From positions 17,826,365 to 17,890,364 of the forward strand of contig BTRK01000006.1 of the NCBI GenBank assembly GCA_036245805.1: a DNA stretch of 64,000 nt, read 5' to 3'. Each line of letters opens with the position of its first letter. The first letter of the stretch is position 1. Made by a program: the position numbers and the translations under genes. The notes under the pieces are model-generated. The model saw only the letters and a list, made by a program, of their open reading frames with translations. It made no database searches and was not told the origin of the DNA. The stretch comes from Pristionchus mayeri (Eukaryota; Nematoda; Chromadorea; Rhabditida; Neodiplogasteridae). Positions 42,701-54,417 of this stretch are shown piece by piece.

Positions 42701-44497
42701 TAAAATGCGCGGTTTTTGTTTTGAGCCAGATAAATCGATAAATGTGTCGGGTTGCGAATAGCCGCATCGTATATATTCTGTTCTCCAGTGAGCGCGTTCC
42801 CCAGTCAAAACAAAAATCGCGCATTTTCTGAAACAAGGTTTCGAATGTACTCATGGTCCAGATTGAGGTCCAATATGTCAGATTCCATAATTTTACCGAG
42901 TGCGCGTACCATTCCCTTATCAGATCACACAGTTGTTTTCAGAGCCTTCGCGGCTCATAAGGCCGCCCTCTACGAGGGAACTGAATTTGGATGGAAGGCG
43001 GCTGGGGCCCTTCTCTTCCCTGGACTTCTACTCGCAGCCCTCTTCGCAGTGATGGTCCACGTGTGTGAGTGAACAGCGACGATGTTTCCCATTTTAACAC
43101 ACGCAATGAAAAAACAATGAAATTTCTATAAAAATCTGATGTGATCAATGTTTCTCTTGCAGTCCAGAGGTACCATGAATGCATATATTTTATGTGCGCT
43201 TCCGAGGGCTTCATAATCCTCGTGAGCATTTTATTATTAATATTTTATATTTTAAAACAAATTATATACTACGCATTATCCAATGCGAATGCTCTATTTT
43301 CAGGGTTCTATCTATGTGCTGCGCTTTGGGATCCACCGTACGAAGATCGTCCCATTCAACGCAAGCAGGCTGGGAACGAAAGTTACGGTGAGAAATTCGT
43401 ATTTTTATATAACAAAGTTTTATATAACTAATTTGTTTGACGCATGCAGCCATTTAGACACTCAGCAGCTAACATGCCATATGTGAAGCTTGTTTTTATC
43501 AACATTAAATGAGTTAATCAATTTCCCCTTCAAAATTTGAGGGGAGAGGCGGGTAGTGAAAGGGGGGAATGTGACATTTCGGGCATCACTAGCCTTGCTA
43601 ACCACTTGTTGTAGCTGGGCGAGGTGGTGGCAGTGTCGAGGGCGGTGCTCGTCCCTCACTTGGTCTCTTCGCTCTTTCGCACCCTCGGTTCGTTTCTACT
43701 CTTTTCAAACGTTTTTATTCTCATTTGATAGCTTTTTTGCAAATCTTCATTCTTCTTTGAATGTAAACACAGCATACGAGCATGAATTAATCGTGATGAA
43801 ATATTCTCCTTTTGAGTTGTTTTATTGTACCACTTGACCCTTAGGCGAACAGTCCCAGATGCAGAATATGGAAGAATTCCTTGCAGGACTCGTCGCTCCA
43901 TTCATATGGAAAAGAAGAATGGTGGCCGGCTTCAATTATAGCTGGTCTTCAACCTTCTTCTTTGTCGTGAGTTGCTTAAACCCTTAGCAAAGGATCAAAA
44001 GTGCATTGGAACATGCTCATTTTATGCAAAACATAGATCGAATATGCTTAAAAATTGGTATAGCGGGTGACGGGTGCAAAGGTGTAATATTTTTAAAATA
44101 TTCCTACATACTAGACACTGATTTTTCACTGTAGACTGAATCTACCCAATTTGGCACTGGCCTAACAGTGTTCTCTGGAGAGTGAAGACGTTATCTACCC
44201 TAACCTTTTCCTTTGCAGACCCACGCCATCTCAGCGGTCGTCCAGATGATGCTGATGATCTACTTCATCAGGAACTTCCGCTCGATGATGCAAGCCGTCA
44301 TCAGAAGGGTGTAAGTCATCCTAAGTACTAGATTTGATGAACATTTTCACAAGGTTCAAGGGTTAAGACGAGATCATAACAAGACGCTTTGCAGGCTCTG
44401 CAAGCCTCCCCCACCGCCTCCCCCTCCTGCGCCTCCCGCTCAACCGGAGAACCCCACCGAGGCCCATTTCTCGGAATTGGCCAAATACTGGGCGTAG
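39734..44497 (+). CDS. serpentine chemoreceptor 2, Sre-like GPCR (complete)
   Basis: Exons 39734-39783, 39835-39922, 40213-40298, 41557-41663, 42396-42477, 42943-43064, 43163-43221, 43304-43387, 43615-43687, 43845-43966, 44219-44310 and 44395-44497 give 355 aa, a usual length for nematode chemoreceptors. The N-terminus MDDISSLDISLNWSEP has an N-x-S glycosylation site. Helices include GGVAIFCLVLFAPCFIVLCI, SAATCVLVMLLAQTSMF, GALLFPGLLLAALFAVMVHV and SAVVQMMLMIYFI. The ER motif after helix 3 reads VVERAFAAHKAALYE. LGEVVAVSRAVL aligns with LAEVFSFTRAIL of chemoreceptor 1. The tail is Pro-rich, ending EAHFSELAKYWA. Exon lengths match chemoreceptor 1 at four positions, so the two are duplicates about 18 kb apart in the same orientation. 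Assignment to Sre rather than another nematode family is by motif and not secure. Confidence 0.8.
40347..41402. mobile_element. 1.06-kb non-autonomous Tc1/mariner-type element in an intron
   Basis: The ends CAGGGTGGCTGATAAATATT and its complement are about 28-bp inverted repeats, with TA on both sides, inside intron 3 of chemoreceptor 2. No transposase frame survives. The CAGGGTGGC-type ends resemble those of several Tc1/mariner-like families; subfamily not assigned. Confidence 0.8.
41755..42322. repeat. inverted repeat with poly-G and poly-C termini, in an intron
   Basis: Arms of about 210 bp (41755-41963 and 42098-42322) are inverted copies around a spacer of about 135 bp. The outer end of the left arm carries a run of 13-15 G and that of the right arm a matching run of C, followed by TGACAATT and its complement. 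They lie between exons 4 and 5 of chemoreceptor 2. The arms have diverged by small substitutions. It is probably a foldback transposon. Confidence 0.75.
42613..42916. repeat. 304-bp foldback element in an intron
   Basis: GGGAATGGTACGCGCACTCG at the left is exactly complementary to the right end. Arms of about 115 bp read through GGAATCTGACATATTGGACC. It lies between exons 5 and 6 of chemoreceptor 2, ending 26 bp before the next exon. No coding content. Confidence 0.8.
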
Positions 44498-45863
44498 GCG
44501 TGCAGCAGCTGCGGCCCTTTCCCAGTCCCTTCCTCCCTCTGGTTCTGCATTGTGGTGTCGATTCCTTCCCGCGTTCCCTTTCAATGGGGCTGTTCTCATC
44601 CGTATTTTCTTCTCATATTTATTTGATCCTTTTGTTGTCTTATTTAACCCGCTGATTGTATGTCCGATTTTGCAGTTTTCTTTGATGCATTATTGTTGCT
44701 TGCGATTGTATGCACCGATATTCAGAAATGCTGAATCTCTTCCCTTTTGTGCACGGTACATTGTTTCGTTCAATTTCACTATGCAGTCTGAATCAATTCC
44801 CACTCGTTGTTATGTTAACTGTTCTGGTAGTTAGCCCTCTACGGTATATGTAGTTTAGCATTCCTCTCCATAGTTTCCTACCTCTCCACACTACATTGAA
44901 TTGCACGAGGTTCCCGCATTTTATCGTTGACCTCAATCATGGCAATTCGACCTCTTTCTTGTCTAGAATCCCTCAAACTCCATTAATTCTATCTCATACC
45001 TATAAGCTGCTACCTTTTCAATGCAATATCACGTTTCTAGTCTCATAACGTCGTACCCTAATTTAGTCCATTTTAGCAGGTACCAACCACAAATTCGGTT
45101 ATCTATTTTCGATCTCGCTAATTTATTCCACTTATTGTCTTCCCATATTCTCCCATTCATCGTCAATTTGTCTCGATTAGTTTGTACTAGTAAGCATATT
45201 ACTCCATCTCCTACTCAAGCACTATGATCCATGGTCCTAATATTGTAAACAGTTACCCTGCATCAAAGTATTTGTATTATCCTATGAATCTGCTCTGCAT
45301 TAGAATAGCATGCTTATATTCCCAATAATCTAGCGAATCAGCTCTAAATTTGAGAATTTGTATCGTATTCATTTTCTCTGTCAGTTTAGTATCAACACTG
45401 TCTAATGAAGTAAACAATATTTTGATTTCTACTAGATGTACATGTCTAAGAATAAGGACACGAATGCTGAGATTGAAAGATCCTTCTATTGATCTCCCTT
45501 GCAACATCATGATATTATCCCATTGTAGTCTCTGATTACTGTTTTCGTTTTGAGGCACTCAATGTCATTATAATCTCTTTATCGCTGTCCACATTCAACA
45601 GCGTATCTACCGGAAAGTACGAGAAACATATTAATCGTTACAAGTATGATTGCATAAGTTATGTACATAAGTCTCATGTTTCGGGGGTTGTGGAGTGTAT
45701 TGTGCCGTTTGTCAATGGAAAATGTCAGGGTTATCGACTAAATGAAATGAGTATCGAAAAGGAGGGAAGGATTCCACTGAGAAGCAGAGCGAAGCCCGTA
45801 GAGCAAATCTCGGAGGGAGGAAGGAATGGTCGGGTGTGGTCGTGGTGTGCTGCTTTCTGCCAT
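44498..45863. other. convergent 3' flanks; no gene seen
   Basis: It lies between the stop of chemoreceptor 2 (plus) and the stop of the EF-hand gene (minus). AT-rich, without splice-bounded open frames or TIRs. Confidence 0.5.
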
Positions 45864-47762
45864 TTACTGATTCGACATCATCTTCACGAATTCTTCGTAG
45901 TCGATCTCACCGTCGCCTGCAAATGCATTTTTTTTCGACAGGCGACGTTTTCCAAAACGCACCATCCACGTCGACCTCCTTGATCATCTCGTCGACCTCG
46001 TCTTCGGAGAACTGCATGCCCATGTGCACCTGAAGCAGCCTGGTGTGGTCAGTGGTGTGGACGGTGGTGCGTCGAGTGCAATTAATAGTAAAGCTCACCA
46101 TGAAGTAGCGGAATTCCTGCGCGGTGATGACGCCGTTGCCGTCTTTGTCGAACACCTGAAAAGTAAGGTCAGGAAATAATCAGAAAGACTAATTCCAGTC
46201 TATTTTTCGACAAGCGACGTTTAGTAAATCGCACCACGAGCAAAATTCCGTAAAGCTACCGTACCCGGAAGGCTTCCCGGATCATCTCCGAGTCCGTCTC
46301 TTTCATCATCCGCTTCATCATCACGCAGAATCTGCAAATCATCGATTTTAGAAGTTGCTAAATCCAGAAAACAATCGTATTTCGAAATAAACACTCACTC
46401 AGGGAACTCGATCTGTCCGTTGCCGTCAATGTCGACCTCGTTGATCATTTCCAATATTTCCTGCAAATATCACTCTCAATTACTCATTTAGTCGTACATC
46501 TTCCCTAGGTCACAATTCATTCAATCACATTCCGGTGACACTCTAATCTGCTCTGGCCGACTAAACAAATTTTCCGCAAACGTCAATCACGCAAATGACG
46601 ACTATGACAGCTTCAAAGCCCCGAGGTGAGAAGGGAAGTTGCGGGCTAACGGTTTTACGGTGTAGATATTCGTCAACACTACATAAACCTTTTTGTCTGT
46701 GCTCTCTACACAATAAATTCGCGCAGTATCCCGACCAAAACACCACATGTTTTGGTGATGTGGAAGGTATGAAAACTGTCAAATATGCTCTGCATCTCTA
46801 TTTGTCCCAGGATTCGTTTCTCCCACTGATAAACACGTGGATCAGTGACCTCAGCGCGTCACTGCCCACACAGATTTGCCAACTTTGCCACCTCACATCA
46901 CTCATTCTCGGATCTCCCCCTTCCCTCCAAGTTGTTATGGACTCTCCTCGCCTTGCCCACTCTCTCGCTCTGCCACACCGACCAAATAATGTGTCAGCGC
47001 TACCTGGCAGACACTCTGTTTGCCCCCTACAGATCTCTTAGCACCATTGAGAACTCAAGAGGCGAAAAAACAAGTGCGCTCAACGCGTTTCAGAACACTA
47101 AACTCTAGCTGAAATTCTTCTAGAAGAGGATTTTTTTCGGGGAATGCCTCGAAATTCCATATTATTTCTCCCTCCTTCGCCTTTGAAATTCTGAGAAATC
47201 CGCTCCCGGATTCTGCTGACTGACTAAGGAATGCGGGGCATCGAAAAGGCGCGACGTTTCGCATCCGGGTGGCTGTGAAATCTCCGGGAGTGAATGAATA
47301 AGCGGGAAATGCGTGTGACAGGGCAATAATTTTTAAGAAAAAGGCACTTCGGCAATCTTCATTTCTGAAATAGTAAGTTGTCTCACCTGTTCTGTCGGAT
47401 TCTGGCCGAGTGATCGCATCGCGATGCCCAATTCCTTCGTCGAGATCGTCCCGTTGCCGTCCTGCAAAGATGATACCGTATTCTCAGCTACAGTACCTGA
47501 ATCTACCGTACCTTATCGAACATCATGAACGCCTCTCGGAACTCGTCGATCTCTTCGGGTGTCAACTGCAAGGAATACTATAGTTCAGTTTGCGATAGGA
47601 ACCAGATACTGTAACTTTCACTTTTACTTCAGTAAGGTGGTGGCATAAAGTAAGTACGAGTTACCATTCCCCCAACTATTACTGTAATTCGGCGCACTAC
47701 CGTACCTGCTTGATCACGTCCTCGGAGAACTGCATCAGATTCGCTTGAGTCATCTTGGGAGT
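45864..47762 (-). CDS. cal-1: calmodulin-like EF-hand protein, cal-1 type
   Basis: Exons 47753-47706, 47565-47512, 47461-47387, 46460-46399, 46331-46265, 46155-46099, 46029-45963 and 45916-45864 give 160 aa from [20 protein letters not shown]. All four EF-hand loops are intact: [36 protein letters not shown] and [12 protein letters not shown], each with Asp at position 1 and Glu at 12. The protein ends [10 protein letters not shown]. From memory of the family, NLMQFSED before the first hand and the [12 protein letters not shown] linker fit C. elegans CAL-1 rather than canonical calmodulin CMD-1. It would be a cytosolic Ca2+ sensor. A TTTCAG acceptor 9 nt before the ATG permits SL trans-splicing, or in-frame splicing (TPKM...) to the exon at 57639. 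Introns carry TACCGTA motifs. Confidence 0.92.
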
Positions 47763-50700
47763 CTGAAATTAGCTTGGTCTTGCATGGAAAATTACAGCAA
47801 CCAATAACTTGAGGGTACTGTAACAACAATGGAACAGAGCTGCATAATTTATGCAGGGGTAAACGACAAATAGCCTAATAATGTGTGTTGAGGCGAGTTT
47901 TGAGGCGGTCGAGGCGAGGCAAGGCGAGGTAAGAAATGGGGAAATATGAGAAGGTTGGGGGGCAGAGGAGGGAAGGGTTTCTTCTCAGGATGTTGAGTAT
48001 TCGGGCGGGGGATAAGCAGAGGCCCTCTCACTCATATGACTCCTCCTTGAAGGCGAGTTTCAAGAGCAGCGCATCGTTTCAACAAGCATCTAAGCACCGC
48101 CTACATTTTTTGAGAAGAATCGAGAATCGAATCGCTTAATGTGAAGAGAAGCGCGCATTTCATGCACACCCCCGGAACTAACAGCGAGGAGGTGAGGAAG
48201 GGACTCGGGCGTCGACTAAGCAATGAGACAATGGATGTAAGGCACACTTCAGACTCATCCCCTATGCAAATTGCCCGGAAGACACCGATTGACGACACTT
48301 ATTTATGTCCCAGGAATAGGCCGAAGATCCACCGTGCGGGAAAGGGGATAGCTCGTGAGAGGCGCTTAGTCGTTTCGAGAAACACCCAAACTTCTTCCCA
48401 GGACTATACGGTTTCGCGGGTGTTTTCGAGAACAGCATACTAAGAGATCAGTGCTGACTGTTCTCTTCTAGTTCGCGCTATTCCTAAGTCAGACTGGCCG
48501 AGGGGAATAGATACTCCTCCGATGACTCAAGCTATCACAGAATATGAATGGAAATGGCTGGTTGCCCTTGGCTTTTCGACGGAACGTCCCTTGCTGAGGG
48601 GCAGAATGAGAAGGGAGAGGCTGGCCTCCTCATTTCCCAGTCTCTTTTGGCCCCCTAATATCCGAGAGACCTCTCTACATGGAGAGATCCTAGACTCTGC
48701 ATCTCTCCCGTAAGAGCAGACGAGAGAGCACGGGAAACGAAGAGACGTTAGGGGGCAACCTCTCCCACATTCATGAGCACATGTCAGATTATGAGCGGGC
48801 TCTATCGCAGGATTCGTGCTAAACGTCCATCCAGGGGCAGACTGACGTAAATGAGGGGACCGGTAATTGGACGGCATCACGAAATTAGACGGAATTCAAA
48901 TCCGCCTGCAAATTGGCTCGACTATTTTCGGATTTCCTTCCCGGAACAGATCTGAATACAGATAGGATTACAGGAAACCGATTCTAGAAAAGGACGGAGC
49001 GAAAGTGCCTATGGCAATTTCTTGAGAATCGAAAATCCGAGCAAGTCATTTGGAAAAGGGAGCAGTGCTAAACTGCGAAAGTTTCTCGGGGGACGAAGGG
49101 TGAGCGCCACTTGACTCTTCCCCTTACACATTCTGCAGAGAATGAGTGAGAAACGGAGATTGCACCGGGGAGAGCCGGGAAAAAGGAGAAGAGGAGGTGA
49201 GGAGTGAACATCCCAATGACGTACGAGTGTGGTTAACGCTTATTACTGCTGGCTTTACGATGAAGCTGCAGAGCATCTAACCGAAACTCCTAGGAGGAAT
49301 TCGGGAAAAGAAGAGAAAGAGGGATAGGTGTGTCCTCCAATGAACAGCCTACTCAATCAACGGCTGACGTCCGAGCTGTGGTTTGATGTAACTTGCAAAC
49401 TGGACACTACCGATGCTAGCCTAACCCAAAACCGAAGGCTTTGGGCAATGGAGCTGATTGTTCCACAGTTTTCGATCCACCTAGTGAAAACTGAATCGAA
49501 AGCGCGCAAAACTGAAATGAAAATGGAATAGTAAAAGTGGCAATTTTAACCGCTGCAGTGAAGGCGGAAGAAAGAAACGGCTACTATATATCTGCAATTC
49601 GATCCGACCCACGATAGCCTCGAGGGGAGCCTAACTCTCTTCATACTGCACGCTCTCTCGCTCTGTCTGATCGAGGAGAGAGCACGTGATATGAAGAGAG
49701 TCAAAGGCAGACTCTAGTCAGCAGCGGGCAATATCACACTACGTCGCATATTGAGCTCCTTTTTGAATGGCATAGTAGCGAGATGCATACAGGAGAGGAA
49801 GGTTAAAGATCAATATTTATGAGCATTTGTCGGCTCCGAGAACGCCAGAGCTCTTAGCGGTGTTTGAGCAAACGGTGTTCCTCTGCAGAGGAATGGGTTT
49901 TTACAGTAGCAAAAGATCAAATATTCATCACCACTCACAAAGGCGGAAGCCATTCTCGACAAAAATACTCCAACAACAACAGGAAACCCCACCATTTCCG
50001 CGGAAGGGGGGCGAGCCCCCTCCAAAGACTAGGGGGGCTTTACTCTTGCATGTGTAATGGAATTCTGCCGGAATTAGCGCAGGAAATTATCAGAAAACGT
50101 TTGCATGCTCACAATGAGACAGCATGGCAAATAGAGAGAGGGAAATATCGGCAAGAATCGAGTTTCGAGGAGGCAATGTCAAGAGCAGATTGAACCCGCG
50201 TGTCATCGAGGTGTTTTTTTGCAAAAGCGGATGGTGAAAATGGCGAAAATAAGATGATCGCACGTCCTTGAAACGTGACGAGAATAGCAGCGGAAAATGG
50301 GAATCAGAATTCGAAATTCGAAGCATCAAAGCTGTCAGAAACAGTGCTTACGCAGAGTTACGTGTGAAGATGACGGGTTGTTGAGTCTCGTCAAAGGCAG
50401 AAGAATGGTGATTGAGAACGACAATAGAGGTCACCTGGTCTCGCCCTTTAAGACAATGGAAACGGAGGGCTAAAGACAGCAGCAATAAGAATCTAGAGAG
50501 GAATGGAGGTTTTGTTACACTCGGAGCATCGATTCAGATACGTTAATTAGAAAAGAAATGAGTTAGAGAGAATGAGCTATGGCTGCAAAAGAAATATTTC
50601 AATTCATTTAACGAGCACTCTCACCAAGTGAAAACGGTTCTTTCGAAGCCCCAGTTAAAGACGATAGTGGGAATGAAATGATGAGTCGCGCTCACTCTAC

Positions 50701-53216
50701 ACCAGAGTTTCGCACATATCTACAAGATACTCGGAACTCCCATCCTAATCCCAGATCGAATCAATCCATCCGTCCGTTCTTCTTCCTCTCCTCGGATCCC
50801 ATCCCGCCTTCCAATCCCATTCTCACAGAAGAGAAGGGAAGAGAGCGTGTCAATGTGTTTGTGCTAGGATCTGAACTAACAGGGTCGGGATGAAGCAGGA
50901 GGAGAACGGAAAAGCCAAAGGTCGACGATGGAAAGCACGAAGTTTCTCACGTGAATGGAACGGATTGGTCGATCGGAGACTTAGAATACTGTCAAGAAAG
51001 AGGCAAGAATATTTCTATGTTTAGCGCTAGAGATCAAAGAAACACGGGAAATTTGCACCTGCTCTCTGTCTGAGATACCGTAGAGGAGCAGGTGAAAGGA
51101 TAAGAATGATCAGGCAATGGTTTGAATCCCATTCATGGCGAATTTCACGAAAAGGCACAAATAGCTCGCAATAGTAATAACGACCCAACAGCCGGCCTGG
51201 TGGGAGGATGAGTAACAACCCACAACCTCGCGTAACCTCCTCCCAGGCCAGGTGACAAATTCATCTCCAGCAGGGAGTAGGGAGAGGGGCTAGAATTCTC
51301 TCGATAACAACAGCCTCCGCTCGTCCCGAGGCGGCAGGCGCGGCAGAGGCGCGAGAAATAGCGCGTGCGGATCGGAGAGGCGGACGAGAACGAGAGGGAG
51401 CATCAGGTGTTCTGCGGGTGTGGGGAGAAATCGCGGCCATTGCGACCAGTGGGGGAGGAGAGGGAATGAGTGATTGGGGGTGATTAGAGGGGGGAAGGGT
51501 CTCTTCGTTTCTCCCTGTCTCTTGCTGTGACTGATCGGCTAAAGAGAAGCTGAGATGAAGTAGCACAGGAGGTGAGGAGAAAGGGGAAAGAAGGTGGCAA
51601 GTGATCGAGGATCTCTTCTATCGCGGCGTTGTGCTTTAAGACTTCAATAATTCGATCCAGTTGAGTTTCACGTCGTTCATTTGACCTATGGAACTATTGA
51701 AGATTTAATGCCGTTCTGGTTCGCAGTGCAAAAACTATTAAAAATGAGCAGTGAGATGCGCCATTGTAAATATTGCCAGCATGAGTTCTAGAACTCAACT
51801 GAGGGTATAAATATCATCACACACGTCTAGATAGCGGAACAAACGATGGCACGCGGGGGGGGGGGGGGGTGGGCGAAACGTAATAATTCCGTTATCGCCC
51901 GGTCCTCTCGCGTTGCCGCCCAATCGACCACAACAACAAAGATATCCAATATCAAAAGAGGGCCGAGCGAGAGAGAGAAATAGAGAGGCAATTGAGCCTG
52001 AGTGAGAGGGTGGATGCCCATCGCATTACATACTTTTTTCTGCTCCCATCGGGTCAGACAGGGGTAATTCCCTGTCTTGAACCTCGGGCACTTTCAAATG
52101 AGTGCCGAGATGGTTCGAAAACCCCACTATATCTGGACCGGTAGATAGACTTCCGCCTTTTAGGTAGTAGCGTGAGGCAAGTACTGAGGATCAGGGGATT
52201 GAAAGACCGTTGCACTTTGAGAAATGTGGAGATCGAATTTCGCAACGAGTATTTCCACCCTCTATGAACTCTATGGCTTCCAGCTTTCGAGGTAATCTAA
52301 TAGTGAGTCAGTTACTGCTTTCACAATTTCATAATGGAAATTAATCCCCGAAACGATATCTCCGATATGGTTTTGAACCTTGGTCTCGTTATCGCTCAAT
52401 GAGAACGATCGGGAGGAGATAAATGCCCAGACGAGAATGTTCTGCGCCTGACCCTCCTCCTTTTGCGTGCTCTCTCGCATTGCCTGACCGACGAGCAAGC
52501 ATACAAATGCAATAAGCGGAGCACCACAGGCTGAACTCAACCACACCCTCGCCAGCATCTGGCACTCGAGGAGATAAAATCGCACGCCGCTCTAACGACT
52601 TTTCTCGGCATTTTTGTAATCCCAATGCAAGAAATGAGAACGAAAAGCACCGGAATGCATCTAACAGGGAACGATCTCACTTGAATTTGACCTAGATGTT
52701 AAGACCCGATCGGATGCTAATTTATTGAAGATTCTTCGGGAATCGGTAGAAAAAATATTATCACATATATCAGTAAGCTCTTTTCCGAATGCTTTCAATG
52801 CAATAATGTGTTTTTCAAGCGCATTACCGTGTTCCACCCTCGTTTCCGGAATGATAGATGGGAAAACTAATCAACACAGGCTTATGGTTACCGAAGGAAA
52901 CAGTCTAGACACGCTATAATACAAATATGGCAACGTGAGAAAAGACTGCGCGGAAATATTCTATTTTCCCCTGTTGATTAAAATTCAAATTCGGCGATGT
53001 TTGGTTTTCAAGCGAGAAATGGAGCACAGACAGCCTCGAATTTCGCCTTGTTTCGGTTGCGTTTCATTTAGGACACAAAACCATTTACTTCCATAGAAAC
53101 AGTAATGAATGCAAGGTTAACAACTGGATACACTTTCCAAAAAAACCTGTGGTGCTTATCGAAATATGTTACGTTCATTTTTTTTCGGAATTGCATCTAC
53201 GTTTCACTATAGTCCC
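47763..53216. other. large intron or upstream region of the EF-hand gene; no gene seen
   Basis: If the exon at 57639 is used, this is intron. It holds GA-rich sequence, a poly-G run near 51855 and at least three members of a short hairpin family (48690-48755, 49640-49703, 52440-52500). A weak tRNA B-box-like TTTGAATCCC lies at 51121. The open frames at 48141, 48527, 50090 and 51261 lack start, splice and codon support. Confidence 0.4.
49640..49703. repeat. dispersed short hairpin repeat (representative copy)
   Basis: CTCTCTTCATACTGCACGCT and GCACGTGATATGAAGAGAGT flank a core CTCTCGCTCTGTCTGATC. Related hairpins occur near 21285-21345, 29080-29145, 48690-48755, 52440-52500 and 61020-61080. 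The arms pair imperfectly while the central CTCGCTCTGTCTGACC-like core is conserved. Confidence 0.6.
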
Positions 53217-53424
53217 CAGTCACTCCCTTCCTTTCTCTCTCACTCCCTTCCTTTCTCTCACTCCCTTCCTTTCTCTCACTCCCTTCCTTTCTCTCACTCC
53301 CTTCCTTTCTCTCACTCCCTTCCTTTCTCTCACTCCCTTCCTTTCTCTCACTCCCTTCCTTTCTCGCACTCGCTTCCTTTCTCACACTCCCTTCCTTTCT
53401 CTCACTCCCTTCCTTTCTCTCGTC
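53217..53424. repeat. 18-bp minisatellite upstream of the LINE
   Basis: About eleven tandem copies of CTCACTCCCTTCCTTTCT. Copies near 53365-53395 carry variants (CGCACTCGCTTCC). Because 18 is divisible by 3, all frames stay open (SLTPFL repeats), which is not evidence of coding. It may be the LINE 5'UTR. Confidence 0.85.
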
Positions 53425-53549
53425 GGGGAGTGTGACTAGCTCCCTCTCTATCTAGACCGTATTCTTGCTTTTTTTATTCCTTCCTTTTATCCTATTGTCG
53501 ATCCTTGTTCTCTCTCTTGGTAATTCTGGGGACCAAACGAGGCGCTACC

Positions 53550-54346
53550 ATGTCCTCGCCTCAGGGAGCACTCGCAGCTAAGAAGCAGGGCGGCACGTTC
53601 CAAAATATGTGCGTGTCTGCTCTCGCTTTGGCTATGGAGGATGCTCCCTCTGGTGTTGACGCGGCCAAGTGGAAAGCCATCACCGTACTGCTCCATAACA
53701 TGGCGAAAGCGCTTGAGCATGTCGCTGGACAGAACGGTGTCGGTCCCTCTGCCATCCCCCCTTCCTCTCCCTCTACCCATCCTCATAATCCGCCCATTCC
53801 CCTCTGTTCCCCCAACTCTCTTCCTCTCTCCCTCCCACCTCATCCTCATCTCCTTCTCTCTCTGCTCCTTTCTCTCCTGCCGATCCCGTCGAAGCCCATT
53901 TGCGTGCGCGCTCCCTCGTGATTTCGGGTTTTCCCGAAGCCGATCCCTCTCTGTCTCTCGACGAGAAATTGGCCAGCGACAGCAAGTCGGTGGGACTTCT
54001 GCTGGCTGTACTCGAGGTGGAAGCGACGCCGCAGATGGTGTTCCGAATGGGTAAGGCGGGAGAGAAGCCTCGTCTCCTCAAGGTTGTCCTTCCTTCTCGA
54101 TCTCACCTCCTCACTGCACTCAAAAACACCTCAGTGCTCCGCAATAACGAGGAGTACAGGGGTATTTATATTCGCAAGTCGCAGACCAGGGAGGAGAGAG
54201 AGAGAGGAAAGTACTTGAGAGATTCTCTCAAGGTGATGCGGGCAAGTGACTCGAACTGTCCCTTCGTGTTCTATCGCGACCAGCTTTGGCACAAGAATGA
54301 CATTCGTTCTCGTGTCCGCTCCCACCTTCCCCCTCTGGGAAACTAA
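53550..54346 (+). pseudogene. LINE ORF1, frameshifted
   Basis: The first part starts at ATG 53550 (MSSPQGALAAKKQGGTF) and runs into a Pro/Ser/Leu pyrimidine-rich segment. A second frame from about 53900 to 54346 encodes RSLVISGFPEADPSLSLDEK through RNNEEYRGIYIRKSQTREER. That fits the RRM-like and C-terminal domains of ORF1 RNA-binding proteins of CR1/L2-type LINEs. The two halves are one frame apart, across the low-complexity tract 53760-53890. That could be a real mutation or a repeat-length error. Confidence 0.6.
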
Positions 54347-54417
54347 TTTGTCGTACACTACCTCTGGATTCTGACCTTTGTGCGCCCCCTTCCTTTGACT
54401 TCCTATCGATTGACACT

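Noticed and set aside
48141..48443. 100-codon plus-strand ORF
   Set aside because: No splice acceptor, promoter or amino-acid pattern; lies in repeat-rich intronic DNA.
53149..53439. Repeat protein SLTPFL
   Set aside because: All three frames of an 18-bp minisatellite are open, so the frame carries no coding signal.
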